Notes: generated from the letters alone by a model not told the origin. 64,000 bases of DNA from Panulirus ornatus (GCF_036320965.1 NC_092250.1:13572100-13636099); one strand, 5' to 3'; counted from the stretch's first letter, positions 38,070-49,361 are shown. Program-made: numbers and translations.

Positions 38070-38352
38070 AACAGGGGAGAAAGAATACTGCCCATGTACC
38101 TTCTGCATGTCTTAGAGGGAGGCCAAATGGGGCTAGAACGGGGAGCTGGAAACCAAGGGACTAGAAAGGGAAGCTGAAAAACCTCAGCTCTTTGTGTGTC
38201 AATTTCTAAAAGGTGGGAACAGAAGGCGGACCCAAGCCGGAAATGTTCATCCTCCTCCGAAGCTCGGACTGAGGAAGTGTGGACAAACGAAGCCATTCTT
38301 CCTCCGTCTCTGGCGCTACCTTGAGACGCGGGAATCTTTGAAAAAAATATGG
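38070..38352 (+). mobile_element. Family A, old decayed copy
   Basis: Aligns in order with family A: GGGAACAGGGGAGAAAGAAT at the 5' end, GTACCTTCTGCATGTCTTAG, the GGGGAGCTGG block, and the tail-like GCGCTACCTTGAGACGCGGG. It has many substitutions and an internal insertion, so it shows the family has been active over a long time. Confidence 0.6.
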
Positions 38353-39344
38353 TACACACGGATATTAGTCAGCTACTTGGCGGCCGCCTTACGAGTGGTT
38401 CAAGAAGTGCCTAATATCCCACTGCCAGACGCTCTCCGTAACTCACACGTTGTATTATGTTCCTCTTACGTAACCTGCAAGAAAGCCAACAATGAACTAT
38501 CATTGATCCAGCTTCCAGTTGTACTCAATCGCTTTAGTGTACGTCGCCTTGTTATTTTGAGAGCACCAGGTGACTGGTTCCCATCTCATGTCGTTATATT
38601 TGTTTGGGTTAGGGCCCGTGTCCCTCCCAGGCATCCGTGGGGTTGCGTCCGCTGGTCATTTCCCAAAAGGCAGCTTTGGGGCCAAAGCCATCGCCATATG
38701 TCATTCCCCGTGCCGCTGCTGGCGAGTTGATGGTGACTCCCGTTCCATTAATGTTCTGGCTGTTTGTGTCTCGTAGTTTGGGGTGGGTACGCCGCTCGCT
38801 CTGTTGACCCATCCACGTAAATGGAGGAGGCGAAGATCCGGGAGGGATTTAGCTCTGGGTTATCCCTACGCGAGTGTGAGGATCGAGAATGGTTATTTCC
38901 AAGTCGACCGGGATTAGAGTTCGTCCTCCATTCTATTCTTGTTCTCTTAACCAGAACGCTCAGCAGTGCGCTCCATAATAGGTGACGAACGCTGGCTGAT
39001 TGGTCGCTGGTAATAATGCTTCACGAAAAATCATAAGACGATAGAATTTCCATTTTTTTTGTACGTGCAAATATGAAATACTTGTTGTGCCTGCAGCTCA
39101 GCTCTGAAAAACAAAATGTATGAGTTGAGATATAATGTCCTCAGTCGTTTCCTGTATTTAATCAGCCAGATTCCATGAAGTTCTGAAAGATCTGGAATTG
39201 GTAGATTAACATCTGACGGACTATTAAGTACACTGGTTTGTTCAACGAAATTTACTTACAGTCGTTATTCATGGATGGAAAGGACTACTCATGGAAAGGA
39301 GAGGAAAAATCAGTACCATAAATAGTGTCACAGGGTGACTTGTG
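38353..39344. other. Unassigned sequence
   Basis: No repeat family recognised. The 178-codon plus-strand frame (38194-38730) starts inside the family A relic and has no known motif. Confidence 0.4.
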
Positions 39345-39414
39345 ATCTATCTTGTGTCATAGGTGACTTGTGATCTATCTTGTGTCATAGGTGACTTGTG
39401 ATCTATCTTAACAT
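39345..39414. repeat. 28-bp tandem repeat, about 2.5 units
   Basis: Unit TAGGTGACTTGTGATCTATC plus TTGTGTCA repeated perfectly. Confidence 0.93.
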
Positions 39415-39707
39415 CATAAACCTTTTGGAGAACCTGAAGACCAAGTTATAAGTGCAAAGGCAAGTGATAACTCGACTGTACAGTTACATAAACGCATTTC
39501 AAAGCCAGTACGAGAAGGCAACGCTTCTCGTATGTCTCCTTCCGGTCTACCATCGCCATGGTTTTAACTTGGGTGTCGTGTATGGTAAAATTGTGTCGTT
39601 ACTGAACAAGGCGTTTGCTTGAACAATGCGTTTGCGAGCTTAGGGATCGAATGAACATAGTCTTTATTCTGTCTTCGTTCTCCACTAACGCCGATTTGAT
39701 CCCAGAT

Positions 39708-40145
39708 CACTTACAAATGGAGCTCATTTGCCTTCTTAGATATCATATACAAATGGAGCTCATTGGCCTTCTTAGATATCATATACAAATGGAGCTCATT
39801 TGCCTTCTTAGATATCATGTACAAGTGGAGCTCATTTGCCTTCTTAGATATCATGTACAAATGGAGCTCATTGGCCTTCTTAGATATCATATACAAGTGG
39901 AGCTCATTTGCCCTCTTAGATATCATATACAAATGGAGCTCATTTGCCTTCTTAGATATCATATACAAATGGAGCTCATTTGCCTTCTTAGATATCATAT
40001 ACAAATGGAGCTCATTTGCCTTCTTAGATATCATATACAAATGGAGCTCATTTGCCTTCTTAGATATCATTTACAAATGGAGCTCATTGGCCCTCTTAGA
40101 TATCATATACAAATGGAGCTTATTGGCCTTCGTAGATATCATATG
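39708..40145. repeat. 36-bp minisatellite, 12 units
   Basis: Units of GATATCATATACAAATGGAG plus CTCATTTGCCTTCTTA, very homogeneous. Because 36 is a multiple of three, several frames stay open on both strands (190 codons plus, 119 codons minus, a 12-residue repeat). Those frames are by-products, not evidence of a gene. GATATC and GAGCTC palindromes occur once per unit. Confidence 0.96.
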
Positions 40146-40845
40146 ATATATGGAGTTAACAGCTTGAGCGTAGTTGGGTTTTGTTAGACATACAGCTGCC
40201 CGAGTGAGACTTTTCTCAGCCTTTGGGGTCGTGCAAGGGGACCAGCTGCACTTCTCGTAAACACCTACTTTGGTGAAGTGTTTTCCTCAAGTGGCGTTCG
40301 ACTGACGGATACACATCTTTTCTAACATATGAGGCGATCCAGAGCAGGCATTCCACTCAGCATACACCCCACTAGTCAAAAGGAACTGTTGTTAGAAGTA
40401 ACATTAGATGATTTTTTTTTTTTTTGAAGTTTGTCTTTAATCAGAAAATCGAAGTTTTCTTTCCCCGGATCAAATTCATTATCATTATCCGTATCGTTGC
40501 TTATATCCTATGTGTGTCCATGGATTCTGAGAGTTCAAATGTAGTGTAAATCTGTTCTCACTTTATTATAGTAATACATCATGTGTGTGTGTGTGTCTAT
40601 TGCCTAGTATCACTCGCCATACCACACTCACAGTATGCCTTCATCGATCGGCATTTCTCTTCAACTGTTTCATATATAAACCGGGGGTCATCTAAAAGGC
40701 TTGACATGGCTGTATGATATACTCTCTGTTGTTGTGTATTTCTCATTGCAACAGCCTGCTTTCGCTTGGTCTGGAAGTCTAAATTACATTTTCTGGCGCT
40801 GTTCATGTCGGGGATATTCGCATTTAACAAAGCGAACTTTATGAG
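40146..40845. other. Unassigned sequence
   Basis: No feature supported apart from short (GT)n at about 40583. Confidence 0.45.
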
Positions 40846-40986
40846 TCCACGGGGAAATGAAACACAAGTTCCCAAGTGCACTTTCATGTAATAATCGCAT
40901 CATCAGGAGAGATACAAGAAAGAAATATAAGTCAGTTGATATACAACGAAGAGACGTAGCTTAGACGCCATTTGGTAAACAAGTGA
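40846..40986 (-). mobile_element. Family B element
   Basis: Minus strand order: CAAATGGCGTCTAAGCTACG, ATATACAAC..., CTCTCCTGATGATGCGATTA, GAAAGTGCACTTGGGAACTT, GTGTTTCATTTCCCCGTGGA. Core boxes CTGATGA and GAAA and the AGTGCACT palindrome are intact (40870-40910). The base before GAAA is T instead of C and helix II has one change. Confidence 0.72.

Positions 40987-41042
<56 letters not shown>
40987..41042. repeat. (TA)n microsatellite
   Basis: About 55 bases of TA with one TG interruption between family B and family A copies. Confidence 0.96.
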
Positions 41043-41044
<2 letters not shown>

Positions 41045-41264
41045 TTTCTTTCAAACTATTCGCCATTTCCCGCGTTAGCGAGGTAGCGTTAAGAACAGAG
41101 AACTGGGCCTTTGAGGGAATATCCTCACCTGGCCCCCTTCTCTGTTCCTTCTTTTGGGAAATTAAAAAAAAAAATAATGAGAGGGGAGGATTTCCAGCCC
41201 CCCGCTCCCTCCCCTTTTAGTCGCCTTCTACAACACGCAGGGAATACGTGGGAAGTATTCTTTC
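41043..41264 (-). mobile_element. Family A short retroelement, copy 7
   Basis: Tail on the left (CGCCATTTCCCGCGTTAGCG), CCAGCCCCCCGCTCCCTCCC in the middle and ACGTGGGAAGTATTC on the right, where the last ~20 bases of the 5' end are replaced by (GT)n and (GATA)n (41265-41310). Confidence 0.85.
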
Positions 41265-41310
41265 TTGTGTGTGTGTGTGTGTGTATAGATGGATAGATAG
41301 ATAGATAGAT
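41265..41310. repeat. (GT)n then (ATAG)n
   Basis: About 20 bases of GT followed by about 24 bases of GATA tetranucleotide. Confidence 0.93.
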
Positions 41311-41384
41311 ATCTTTTTGTATGATATTATTACTAGTTCTTTACCTTTACAGAGTGACAACCACATACTAAGAGATTTTTTTCC

Positions 41385-41475
41385 CATACATATTCGCTAT
41401 TTCCCACGTGAGCCAGGTCGTGTCTACATGACTGAGCCTTGAAGAGAGAGAGAAAAATAATCCTTCCATGGCTTC
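41385..41475 (-). mobile_element. Family A tail relic
   Basis: ATTCGCTATTTCCCACGTGA then GCCAGGTCGTG...GACTGAGCCTTGA match the tail side of family A with heavy divergence. Confidence 0.45.
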
Positions 41476-41885
41476 TTCCTTTGTTCTTGCACACTATGAC
41501 CAGGATGTAACAATCTGCTTCTGGACCTTAAAGTCCAAGAAAGTTGTGGGGTATTGATTCATGAACGAGGGACCAAATCAGCAAAAGAACTCGTATTTCA
41601 CAATGCCCAGCCCTTTAACCACAGCCTATGACTGGAAGAGGAGCTTTGCCTAGTGCTGGAAAAAAATCTTAGATTATATTCTTTAAGTCGAGAGTTAGAA
41701 CGGACTTGATCTTTTTTTTCTAATTTGGATTAAATATATGAGAGGAACTTGCATTACCAGTGGTTTATGTAACAGTAAGAAACATGAACCACACTGTTAC
41801 TGCATTAATTTACTAACATCATGTAGCCATCCCTCATAGACTTAGCTGCACTTCAACGTGTGTTTGTGAGAGATCCAACATACGT
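41476..41885. other. Unassigned sequence
   Basis: No feature supported. Confidence 0.4.
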
Positions 41886-42090
41886 TAGTAATGATGGTAG
41901 ATCATTGAAGTGATAAGTGTGAATGCGTCATTAATGATGGTAGATCATTGAAGTGAGAAGTATGAATGCGTCATTAATGATGGTAGATCATTGAAGTGAG
42001 AAGTATGAATGCGTCATTAATGATGGTAGATCATTGAAGTAATAAGTATGAATGCGTCATTAATGATGGTAGATCATTACGATGATAAGT
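41886..42090. repeat. 43-bp minisatellite, about 4.6 units
   Basis: Unit AATGATGGTAGATCATTGAA plus GTGAGAAGTATGAATGCGTC plus ATT. AATGAT and ATCATT in each unit form an inverted pair with a GGTAG loop. Confidence 0.94.
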
Positions 42091-43119
42091 ATGATAATAA
42101 GGTATAAGTTTGTCATTCGTCTTTGAGTATCAGATGATCAATTAATAATGCTTAATGTAAGTGTTTGACGATTCGTTCAAGACGAATCTTTATCCACTTC
42201 TGAAAAAATGTTTTGATTCAGGTTAAAATTGTGTATTTCGAGAACGAAGTCTTTCGTATCTCCTTCTTTAAGATCGCTTGGCATTTGGATTTTCGTTTAG
42301 AATTTCATCAGATGCCCTGGCTTTACCTGGGATCATATGGATTAAAAAGGGGATTATTCGCTGAAGCGTTTCGTACTTATAGGGATTTTTTTTTCTTTTT
42401 TTGGCAAACCAGAACCACATATTTTTGTCATTCTTGGTAAGAAAGATTTTCCCCCACCTTATTCATGATATACCAGGATATACCAGAAGAAAATATGTAT
42501 GAAATGTAAGGTACATACGGGTATTGATATGGTATTTTCATTATGATATTGTATTTTCATTTACAGACTTGGATTCGAATTGAATTTCGAATCATCCCCC
42601 GCCTTTCTAAACCAGCGTAGCCCAAACACGGCTCATTTGGTCATCGTGATCCCGCTAGAGAGCCCTTGATCCTATGTTACGACGTCTGTTGTCTTATAAT
42701 CTTCGTTACTGTTATACCCAGCAAGGGGTGGCGGCCATGAACAACACTCCTATTGTGCTAATGTTAGCGAGGTTGCGATGGGACTCTAGCCATTTCCTTG
42801 AACGTCATTTGATTGGTGTGTTTTGACATATAGATATCATACCAGAGTAACCTCAGGGTCGACCCGTAGATCAATCATCACCTATTCATTCTCCTGTGGT
42901 CATTTCTTTACGTAAATGGCCCAGACATGGTTGCAGGTGAAGTGATTTTGTTCTATTGAAAGCTGTGATAGAAAATGATTATTTCTATATGACGTGGAAT
43001 TCTAAATCGTCCTCCGTTAATTACATTTTCCGATTACTTTTCATGTATGTTTATATTTTTGAAGGAAGGGATAAATTTATATACAAGCCCTAATGAACTG
43101 TCGATCATTTTGGGTTTAT
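42091..43119. other. Unassigned AT-rich sequence
   Basis: No gene recognised. GTTAGCGAGGTTGCG at about 42767 may be a last trace of a LINE or family A tail. Confidence 0.4.
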
Positions 43120-44095
43120 ATATGAAGGTGAAATCGCACTTCAGTAGGAGTTCATGCATTTTTATTTAACATGTATTTTTTCTATACTTGTGGCGCGACA
43201 TGTTTCGTGGAGACAGTCCACCTCATCAGGTGCCAGTACTTAACAAAGTTATTTGAATCCCACCATCACACTTGAGTCCCGCCGTCCAGCACCAATCAGT
43301 ACCGACCAACCACTGTCCGCTTTGTCTGGCAGTAACCGTTGTAAGGGAGAGTGATTAAGGCGGATCACTTGGCGAGGGTTGACCTGGGTAGCTGGGTTTG
43401 TCTTGAACAACTGCTTTAAGGTTTCGTGTTTTGTCACTTCTCTCATAATGATTTGATTATTGCTGGGATGGACTTTAAGATTGCCTGGATACTTATTGAA
43501 GTTCTTAGCAATTAAGACAGATTCAATGATGTTGCGTGTGGCATAATCAGCAGAGGGGTATAAAATAACGGGATTTTCAAGATCTATGGCCAGGGTGATC
43601 ATTTTCATGACAGTGTTTAGCGATCGCATTTTTGTGGTCATCCCTGCGTACTGTATGACGGTGCCAATAACACCTCTCCGTTACAGTTTTTCCGGTCTGG
43701 CCTATATTAATACATTTACATGCCTTACATTTGACGGCGTAAACACTCCTAATTGTTGCATGATTTGGCCTACTATTTATTAAGGTCATACTGATGGTGT
43801 TATCGTAGTGGAAAACAAAATTACAAGCACTGTTTTTTAGAACATGTCTTAGATTAGCTAAGTTGGGAGAATAGAGCAACATTAAACATTTAGACTTATC
43901 CTTATTTGCCATATTTTTGTTGCAAGAAGCATGAAATGTCTTCCTAACTTTCCAGTAAGCTTTGTTCACAGAAAATTGGGATATTCACAAAAAATTGGGA
44001 TACTATAACTGAATAAAGATACGTCTTATATGACTACATTCGTCTACCAGGCCTATGGGATCACATATCCGTAGTGCTCTTGAAAGACACTGACA
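43120..44095 (-). pseudogene. Penelope-like element copy 2 (RT end, GIY-YIG, 3' hammerhead)
   Basis: Read right to left: ALRICDPIGLVDECSHIRR near 44080-44010, the VYWKVRKTF-type connector, then 43969-43577 encoding NSARPNHATI...VYAVKCKACKC, NIGQTGKTVTERC and VRRDDHKNAIAKHCHENDHPG. This is a GIY-YIG endonuclease with the CxxC zinc-ligand pair typical of PLEs. The frame then shifts and the distal segment (ENPVILYPSADYATRN, IMREVTKHE) follows. A hammerhead core (43191-43235) and the TGAAGTGCGATTTCACCTTC end follow. An insertion of a repeated TTGGGATA segment at about 43975-44000 and several frameshifts show it is dead. The RT core is missing. Confidence 0.82.
43191..43235 (-). ncRNA. Hammerhead ribozyme motif of the PLE (copy 2)
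   Basis: Minus strand: helix I 5' arm TGGCAC, CTGATGA, helix II GGTGGA...TCCAC, GAAA, then ACATGT and C at the expected cleavage position, helix I 3' arm GCGCCA. Helix I has one mismatch (A opposite C). Box residues are all intact. Confidence 0.7.
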
Positions 44096-45470
44096 TTCGT
44101 CTATGAAAATGTATGTGGGGCATAGGGTCACTGGTGAGAAGGGTAGGAGGTAGTGAGGATGACGTGTGTGGTATATTCCAAAGTAGAGTGAAAAGGACAA
44201 TAAGGGAAAGCGAGAGCTGCTCTCTTGAGATAAACCTTTAATGCGGAAAAGAGGAGGGAAGTTAGTGGTAGATAGGCTTATGGTTAAGGATAAGGTCTCT
44301 GCTTGTTAATTTCCGGCTTTGGGTTCGGTCCGTTGCGTCTTCTGGTCACGGCTTCGTCGCTTGTACATCTGTACGTCGTGTATACACAAAGGCGTGGAGG
44401 AATTGATCCAGTGTCTTCTGCCATACGCAGGAGTCCCCCAGGGACATTATAGTGGATCATATACCTTTAAGATACTCGTCCTTCTCAGTCAGTCTTTAAC
44501 TTCTTATGAATCTTCAAGCTGATGCTATTGTCCTTGGTACCTCATATCTAACAAACTTCATGCCGTGTTTCAAGTCATAGTGAGGACGTGAAGGGCTATA
44601 AAGACCGAAGCAAACATTACCATCCAGGTTTAGGATAAACCCTTAGACACACGCAGAACATAAGACATCATCCCTTCTCCTCATGAATGGCATCCAGTTT
44701 ACTCAAATCTCATTTGTATTTGCATTCCACTCGTCTGGTAAAAACTGTCGCTTCCAATCCTATTGGATTAATCTGTTTCTCTCAGCAATGGGAGAAGATC
44801 TCCCCGACTCCATTCATCCGGACTAGTCCCGCTGTCTTGTGAGACATTACGAAGCCTTTCACTTGGTAATCTTGTCTAATGTGTTCCCGCGTACGGAGAT
44901 TCGCATTCATATCCTTCGGGTTCGACTCCATCCAACCAGCTCGGATGTCTTGCGAGAGAAGAGGACAAGGGTCCTAGCGTAGAGTACTCATTATACATGA
45001 AAGTGTTGACTGTGAGGGTTCTGGGTAAATGAGACGAAGGTGGTAGATAGTCCTTTGCTGTATTAGTTACGGGACCTTCCAAAGGAGCTGTCAGATAGAA
45101 GACGTGGCAAAGGCGCGAGGAAGTATGGTTCTAACATCGCTGGAATGGCAGTGATGTCTAGCACTTAGAAGGAACTGCTGGCACATTCCTGTGTCGTGGA
45201 TTCCCATGTTCAGAATATGTGAAGAATATTGTGTGTGTGTGCGCGTGTGTGTGTGTGAGTGGCTTGCAGTCCTTTCTAATATGATTATTTACATTTTCCT
45301 TGCGTGTTCAAATCTCCCTCCTCCATTTTCCTGCCTTGGAGCCTCATGAGGTTATATGTCAGGAACGAATTTCAGGCTGCAGAGAAAAAAAAAACCCATC
45401 CTGCCATTGAGGGAGTGAGTCTGTTGTCTTATGCCTTAAGTAACTCGATCCCTGGCAAGTACTTGTACTG

Positions 45471-45473
<3 letters not shown>
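44096..45473. other. Unassigned sequence
   Basis: 44096-44220 may be more of the PLE 5' side but does not translate clearly. The rest shows no family repeat. A GGGTTCGGTCC at about 44313 is a lone B-box-like word. Confidence 0.4.

Positions 45474-45550
<77 letters not shown>
45474..45550. repeat. (CT)n microsatellite
   Basis: About 77 bases of pure CT. Confidence 0.98.
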
Positions 45551-45553
<3 letters not shown>

Positions 45554-45746
45554 AAACATACCCGATGGAAAATAGAGAGGAGCAGATAGATGTACAGTAC
45601 CAGCCGTAGAGCAGTGGGGCGGTCGATCAGATGAGAATTCCAAGTTAGATTTAGTGCATCTGAATTTGTTTCTACGCTCGTCGTAACTGATTGCTCGTAT
45701 CAGAAATGGATACATCGATGGGACGCGCGTATTAACTGATGCACGT

Positions 45747-45751
<5 letters not shown>

Positions 45752-45794
<43 letters not shown>
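45752..45794. repeat. (CA)n microsatellite
   Basis: About 43 bases of CA. Confidence 0.96.
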
Positions 45795-45797
<3 letters not shown>

Positions 45798-45893
45798 TTC
45801 GAATCCTGGGCACGGTAGTCGGCCCACAGCCAACCCGAGCTCTTCATCCTTCCCCTGAGGCTGGTCGATAAAAGGGTGTACGTAGCTTAGGCT

Positions 45894-45900
<7 letters not shown>
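45795..45900 (+). mobile_element. tRNA-derived SINE, 3' two thirds
   Basis: Starts at the B box (GAGTTCGAATCCTGGGC), continues CCACAGCCAACCCGAGCTCT, TTCATCC, GGTCGATAAAAGGGTGTACG and TAGCTTAGGCTAGGG and then (GT)n, as in the 33165 copy. The A-box part is replaced by (CA)n. Confidence 0.75.

Positions 45901-45946
<46 letters not shown>
45897..45946. repeat. (GT)n microsatellite, SINE tail
   Basis: About 50 bases of GT directly after the SINE end. Confidence 0.96.
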
Positions 45947-45948
<2 letters not shown>

Positions 45949-46021
45949 AAGTAAAGACACAGTATATAGTATGTACAAGGTTAAGAGGAGCGATCACGTG
46001 ACTTTAAAGCTCTCTCCCCGT

Positions 46022-46059
46022 AACACACACACACACACACCCACACACACACACACACA

Positions 46060-46101
<42 letters not shown>

Positions 46102-46108
46102 CACACAC
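46022..46108. repeat. (CA)n microsatellite with CCC and CGC interruptions
   Basis: About 86 bases of CA, three interruptions. Confidence 0.96.
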
Positions 46109-46224
46109 TTGAGAGCGGAGGAGTAGAAATCTGGTAGTAAGGATTGGTACCGTATGTAGGCAGTGCATTTTTTGCAGTGGGAATCCAAATATGGGTTGAA
46201 AATCTTCGTGAACGAACGTGAGAA

Positions 46225-46745
46225 AATGTGAAGTGATAACAGCTTATGTATGAGTGGAAAAGAAGGTGAAAGAAGAAGAAGAAGGGGATTAAAAAGGCCG
46301 AAGGGTGGAAAGGGTAATTCCATCAATGAGGAACGGATGCAATGGGTGAGGTAAATTAAAAGGCTAAAGAAGAGACAAACGAGAGAAAAGACAGAGGATA
46401 GAAATGGACTGGAATAAAGAGTTAGAATGAAATGGAGTCGAGATGGAAATGAAGTGACAGAAAATAGAGAGGGCAGATTGTAGCAATGGCGATGGATGGG
46501 AAAAAGACGTAATGATAAAGACAAGAATGGAAAGGTTTGTTTGATTAGGAAAGGTTAAATTGAAGATAAGAGAGGAGTGAAAAATGGAAAGAACGAAGAC
46601 TAGAGACGACAGAGACTGAAAAGATAATGAAGGAAAGGATAGAAAAGGATTTTCGCACATGATAGAGAAGGCTGAAGATTGAAACCTTGAGTAGGATCAG
46701 ACCAGAAGATGAAAAGGTGAAAAGAAAGAGGAAAAGATACATTAA
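46225..46745. other. Purine-rich strand
   Basis: For about 500 bases the plus strand is mostly A and G (GGAAAAGAAGGTGAAAGAAG type) without a short period. Long minus-strand frames rich in Ser, Leu, Phe and Ile (46524-45994, 46660-46364) follow from the pyrimidine bias and are not taken as genes. Confidence 0.6.
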
Positions 46746-47169
46746 GAAACGGGAAAAATTATCTATCTTGGTCTTCTTGGAGCTTAATTGGGTATTCAGG
46801 GTATCATAACGATAATATAGCAGATAACATTACCATAATGGGCTATCATATCTGTTATCTGTGCTTCCCATGTCTTCATACCTGTCATATCAGAGACTGA
46901 AATCATCACACCTGTGGGGATGAGTCAGTCAGGTGATCAGCCATGAGATCAATTCATCACACGATTCATGTCTTCTTACTCGCCACGAAGAGCCCTCCAG
47001 TCTACCTGGCATTGTCTTTTCTTTTCGTGGGAGGAAACCTAACACTGGACTGGATCATGGAACTCGAGAATTGCATCCGTCAAAACGAGGATCCTTCATC
47101 GAACGCATCCTAGGACGGGTTCTGATCGAACTCAAGGTGCAAACTCTTCTTCCAAAGGGGGGTTTAAAC
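46746..47169. other. Unassigned sequence
   Basis: No feature supported; TATCAT/GTTATC words recur at 46800-46860. Confidence 0.4.
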
Positions 47170-47335
47170 ATCGAATTCAGGGTGAGAACTCGAACTGCAA
47201 TGGGTTCAGAAACCGACCACAAGTAGCAAACTCTTTCTCTTCGGACATCGAACTCAAGGAATGAACTCAGCCTAAGACGATCTCAGACATCGAACTCAAG
47301 GAGAAAACTTTACCTACATAGAACTCAAGAAATAT
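47170..47335. repeat. Degenerate tandem array, ACATCGAACTCAAGGA words
   Basis: About five diverged units of 30-45 bases around CATCGAACTCAAGGAG/AAACT. Confidence 0.6.
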
Positions 47336-47380
47336 ACCCATTCCCCCTAGGAATGGTTAAATGATACTTATTATCGTTAC

Positions 47381-47577
47381 CCCTGGACCAATTTCTATGA
47401 AAAAAGAGTCCTGTTACCCAGGACCTTTCTTGGGGCTCCCGCTGCCCAAGGCTATGCTACTTCCAGTAGCAGGGAAATGATGGACTCCTTTGGAGCGAGT
47501 TCTTTGAGGAAACTCTACACCCAGTGATACAACCTCACTTAAAGGTGACTTTTCACGCATGTTTGAACCTCTAGGGA
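47381..47577 (+). repeat. Interspersed family G, copy 2
   Basis: Aligns with 25790-25990 (CTGGACCA, GAGTCCTGTTACCCAGGACC, GTAGCAGGGAAATG, AAAGGTGACTTTTCACGC). It joins directly to a LINE 3' fragment at 47579. Confidence 0.6.
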
Positions 47578-47578
47578 C

Positions 47579-47777
47579 GAAGCTACCTCGCTAACGCGGG
47601 AGTCAGCGAGAAAGTATGATAATGATAAAAAAGAAAAGACAAAAAAAACGCCACATTCGTTCACACTCAGTCTCTAGCTGTCGTGTGTAATGCACCGAAA
47701 CCACAGCTCCCTTTCCACATCCAGGCCCCACAGACCTTTCCATGGTTTACCCCAGTCGCTTCACATGCCCCGGTTCA

Positions 47778-47778
<1 letters not shown>
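47579..47778 (-). mobile_element. LINE 3' UTR fragment
   Basis: Complement of the proximal long-form 3' UTR: GCTACCTCGCTAACGCGGGA end on the left, then ACTCAGTCTCTAGCTGTCGT, the TTTCCACATCCAGGCC block and TTTCCATGGTTTACCCCAG, ending at the stop-codon region and (TA)n. In this copy the first tail-like block serves as the end. Confidence 0.8.

Positions 47779-47838
<60 letters not shown>
47779..47838. repeat. (TA)n microsatellite
   Basis: About 60 bases of pure TA. Confidence 0.97.
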
Positions 47839-47840
<2 letters not shown>

Positions 47841-48229
47841 GAACGCATTGTGCTCATTTCTAGGGAAGATACTAATGGCATAACATTGTACCTAAACATA
47901 GACTATGAATTCTGAAAAATGCTAATATAGACTGATCTCTCATTACACTGGACTTCAGTGTACAAAATAACCCAAGTGTATCGCCAGCATGCATCACAAA
48001 TCGATGTGGACGCTTCAAAAGAGGTTTCGAATCGGAAATGCTTCAAGGGCAATTAGCTCGAAACCTAACCCCATGTTGCTTGGTTTATGACATCCTACTC
48101 GGGCAAGTCGCACACTTCGACACGTCACTCACGTTGTGATGACGCGGTTTCGAACCCAGGACACTTGGTGGCGATCGTTTTTGGGAAATCGCAACGCGAG
48201 ACTCAGGACTTTTGAGAGTTTACGGTATC
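47839..48229. other. Unassigned sequence
   Basis: No feature supported. GGGTTCGAAACC on the minus strand near 48155 is a lone B-box-like word without an A box. Confidence 0.4.
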
Positions 48230-48846
48230 GTACTAGGGGGAACGAAGGTTAACGTACAGAGAGCTATCTTAAACAGTGCTCAGAAACGACCATCTAGGCT
48301 ATCGTACAGTATGATGAGTGGGATGATTTAGGGTATCGTACTCAGTGCTTATTTACAATGAGTTTTGTGTTATCGTACCTTGGAATGTTAGTCTTGGGTT
48401 ATCGTACTCGTTACATATTTTGTTATCGCACCTTGGAATGATAATTTCTAATTGCTCATTCACATTGATTTTATGTTATCATACCCTGGAATGATACGCT
48501 ATTGTACTCGGTGCTCATTCACGACGATTTCATGTTATCGTACCTTGGAATGATAGTCTTATGCTATCGTACTTGGTGCTCATTCACAATAATTTCATGT
48601 TATCGTACCCTGGAATGATAGTTTTAGGCTATCGTAGCCATCGTACTCGGTGCTCATTCACGACGATTTTATGTTATCGTACCTTGGAATGTGATTGTCT
48701 TATGCTATCGTACTTGGTGCTCATTCACAATGATCTCATGTTATCGTACCTTGGAATGATTGTCTTATGCTATCGTACTTGGTGCTCATTCACAATGATT
48801 TCATGTTATCGTACCCTGGAATGATAGTTTTAAGCTATCGTACTCA
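48230..48846. repeat. ~65-bp minisatellite
   Basis: About nine units with blocks GCTATCGTACTTGGTGCTCA, TTCACAATGATTTCATG and TTATCGTACCTTGGAATGAT. The right half is more homogeneous. Confidence 0.92.
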
Positions 48847-48994
48847 TGGTCCGAGGATTTCACTCGAGGGATAAACTCGTCCTTTTTACGGCTAATGCAC
48901 AGTACTCTGAGGGATGGAAAGGGAATCCCGAAAAATATATTAAGAAGTTAAACGAAGCGCGGGTATATGAACTAGACATTTGCTCTGCTGGGTT

Positions 48995-48997
<3 letters not shown>

Positions 48998-49046
<49 letters not shown>
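48998..49046. repeat. (GA)n microsatellite
   Basis: About 48 bases of GA ending in GGAGGGAGAG. Confidence 0.97.
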
Positions 49047-49049
<3 letters not shown>

Positions 49050-49052
<3 letters not shown>

Positions 49053-49290
49053 AGAGAGGTCGTGCTGACTGACCAGCGTTTACGACGCGATTTTGGCAAA
49101 AGGCAAGACAGACATCCAGGTGCCGCTAACTTCAGCAGAATCTCCTCGAGTTGCTAAGAACGAGCGAGTCGTGTGATTCACATGTTGTGCCAAGTGTTGT
49201 GAGGGATGGATGTGTATGGCTATGGACTGAGAGCCAGCAGCAGCCCACGTGTGTGTTAGGCACTGAGAAAAGACAGGAGTCATGATGAGC
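49050..49290 (-). repeat. Interspersed family F, copy 3
   Basis: On the minus strand it has ACACACGTGGGCTGCTG, CTCACAACACTTGGC and CACACGACTCGCTCGTTCTT in the same order as at 28015-28170, and its right end in this orientation runs into the (CT)n strand of the adjacent tract as at 18745. Confidence 0.6.
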
Positions 49291-49361
49291 CAGAGAGAGA
49301 GAGATGCAAAAAGGCATTGTACAATAACCCGATTCATTGCACATTCAAGCTCGGGTTAAAG

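Noticed and set aside
38194..38730. 178-codon plus-strand frame
   Set aside because: Starts inside a decayed family A element and has no recognisable domain.
45359..45847. Long Arg/Glu, Ser/Leu or Cys/Val frames across (CT)n, (GA)n and (GT)n tracts
   Set aside because: Microsatellite translations extended into flanking DNA.
46364..46660. Hydrophobic minus-strand frames that look like membrane proteins
   Set aside because: Their Ser/Leu/Phe/Ile content follows from the pyrimidine-rich strand, and frames overlap each other.
48140..48165. B-box-like GGGTTCGAAACC as a SINE or tRNA
   Set aside because: No A box at the right distance and no shared SINE body around it.
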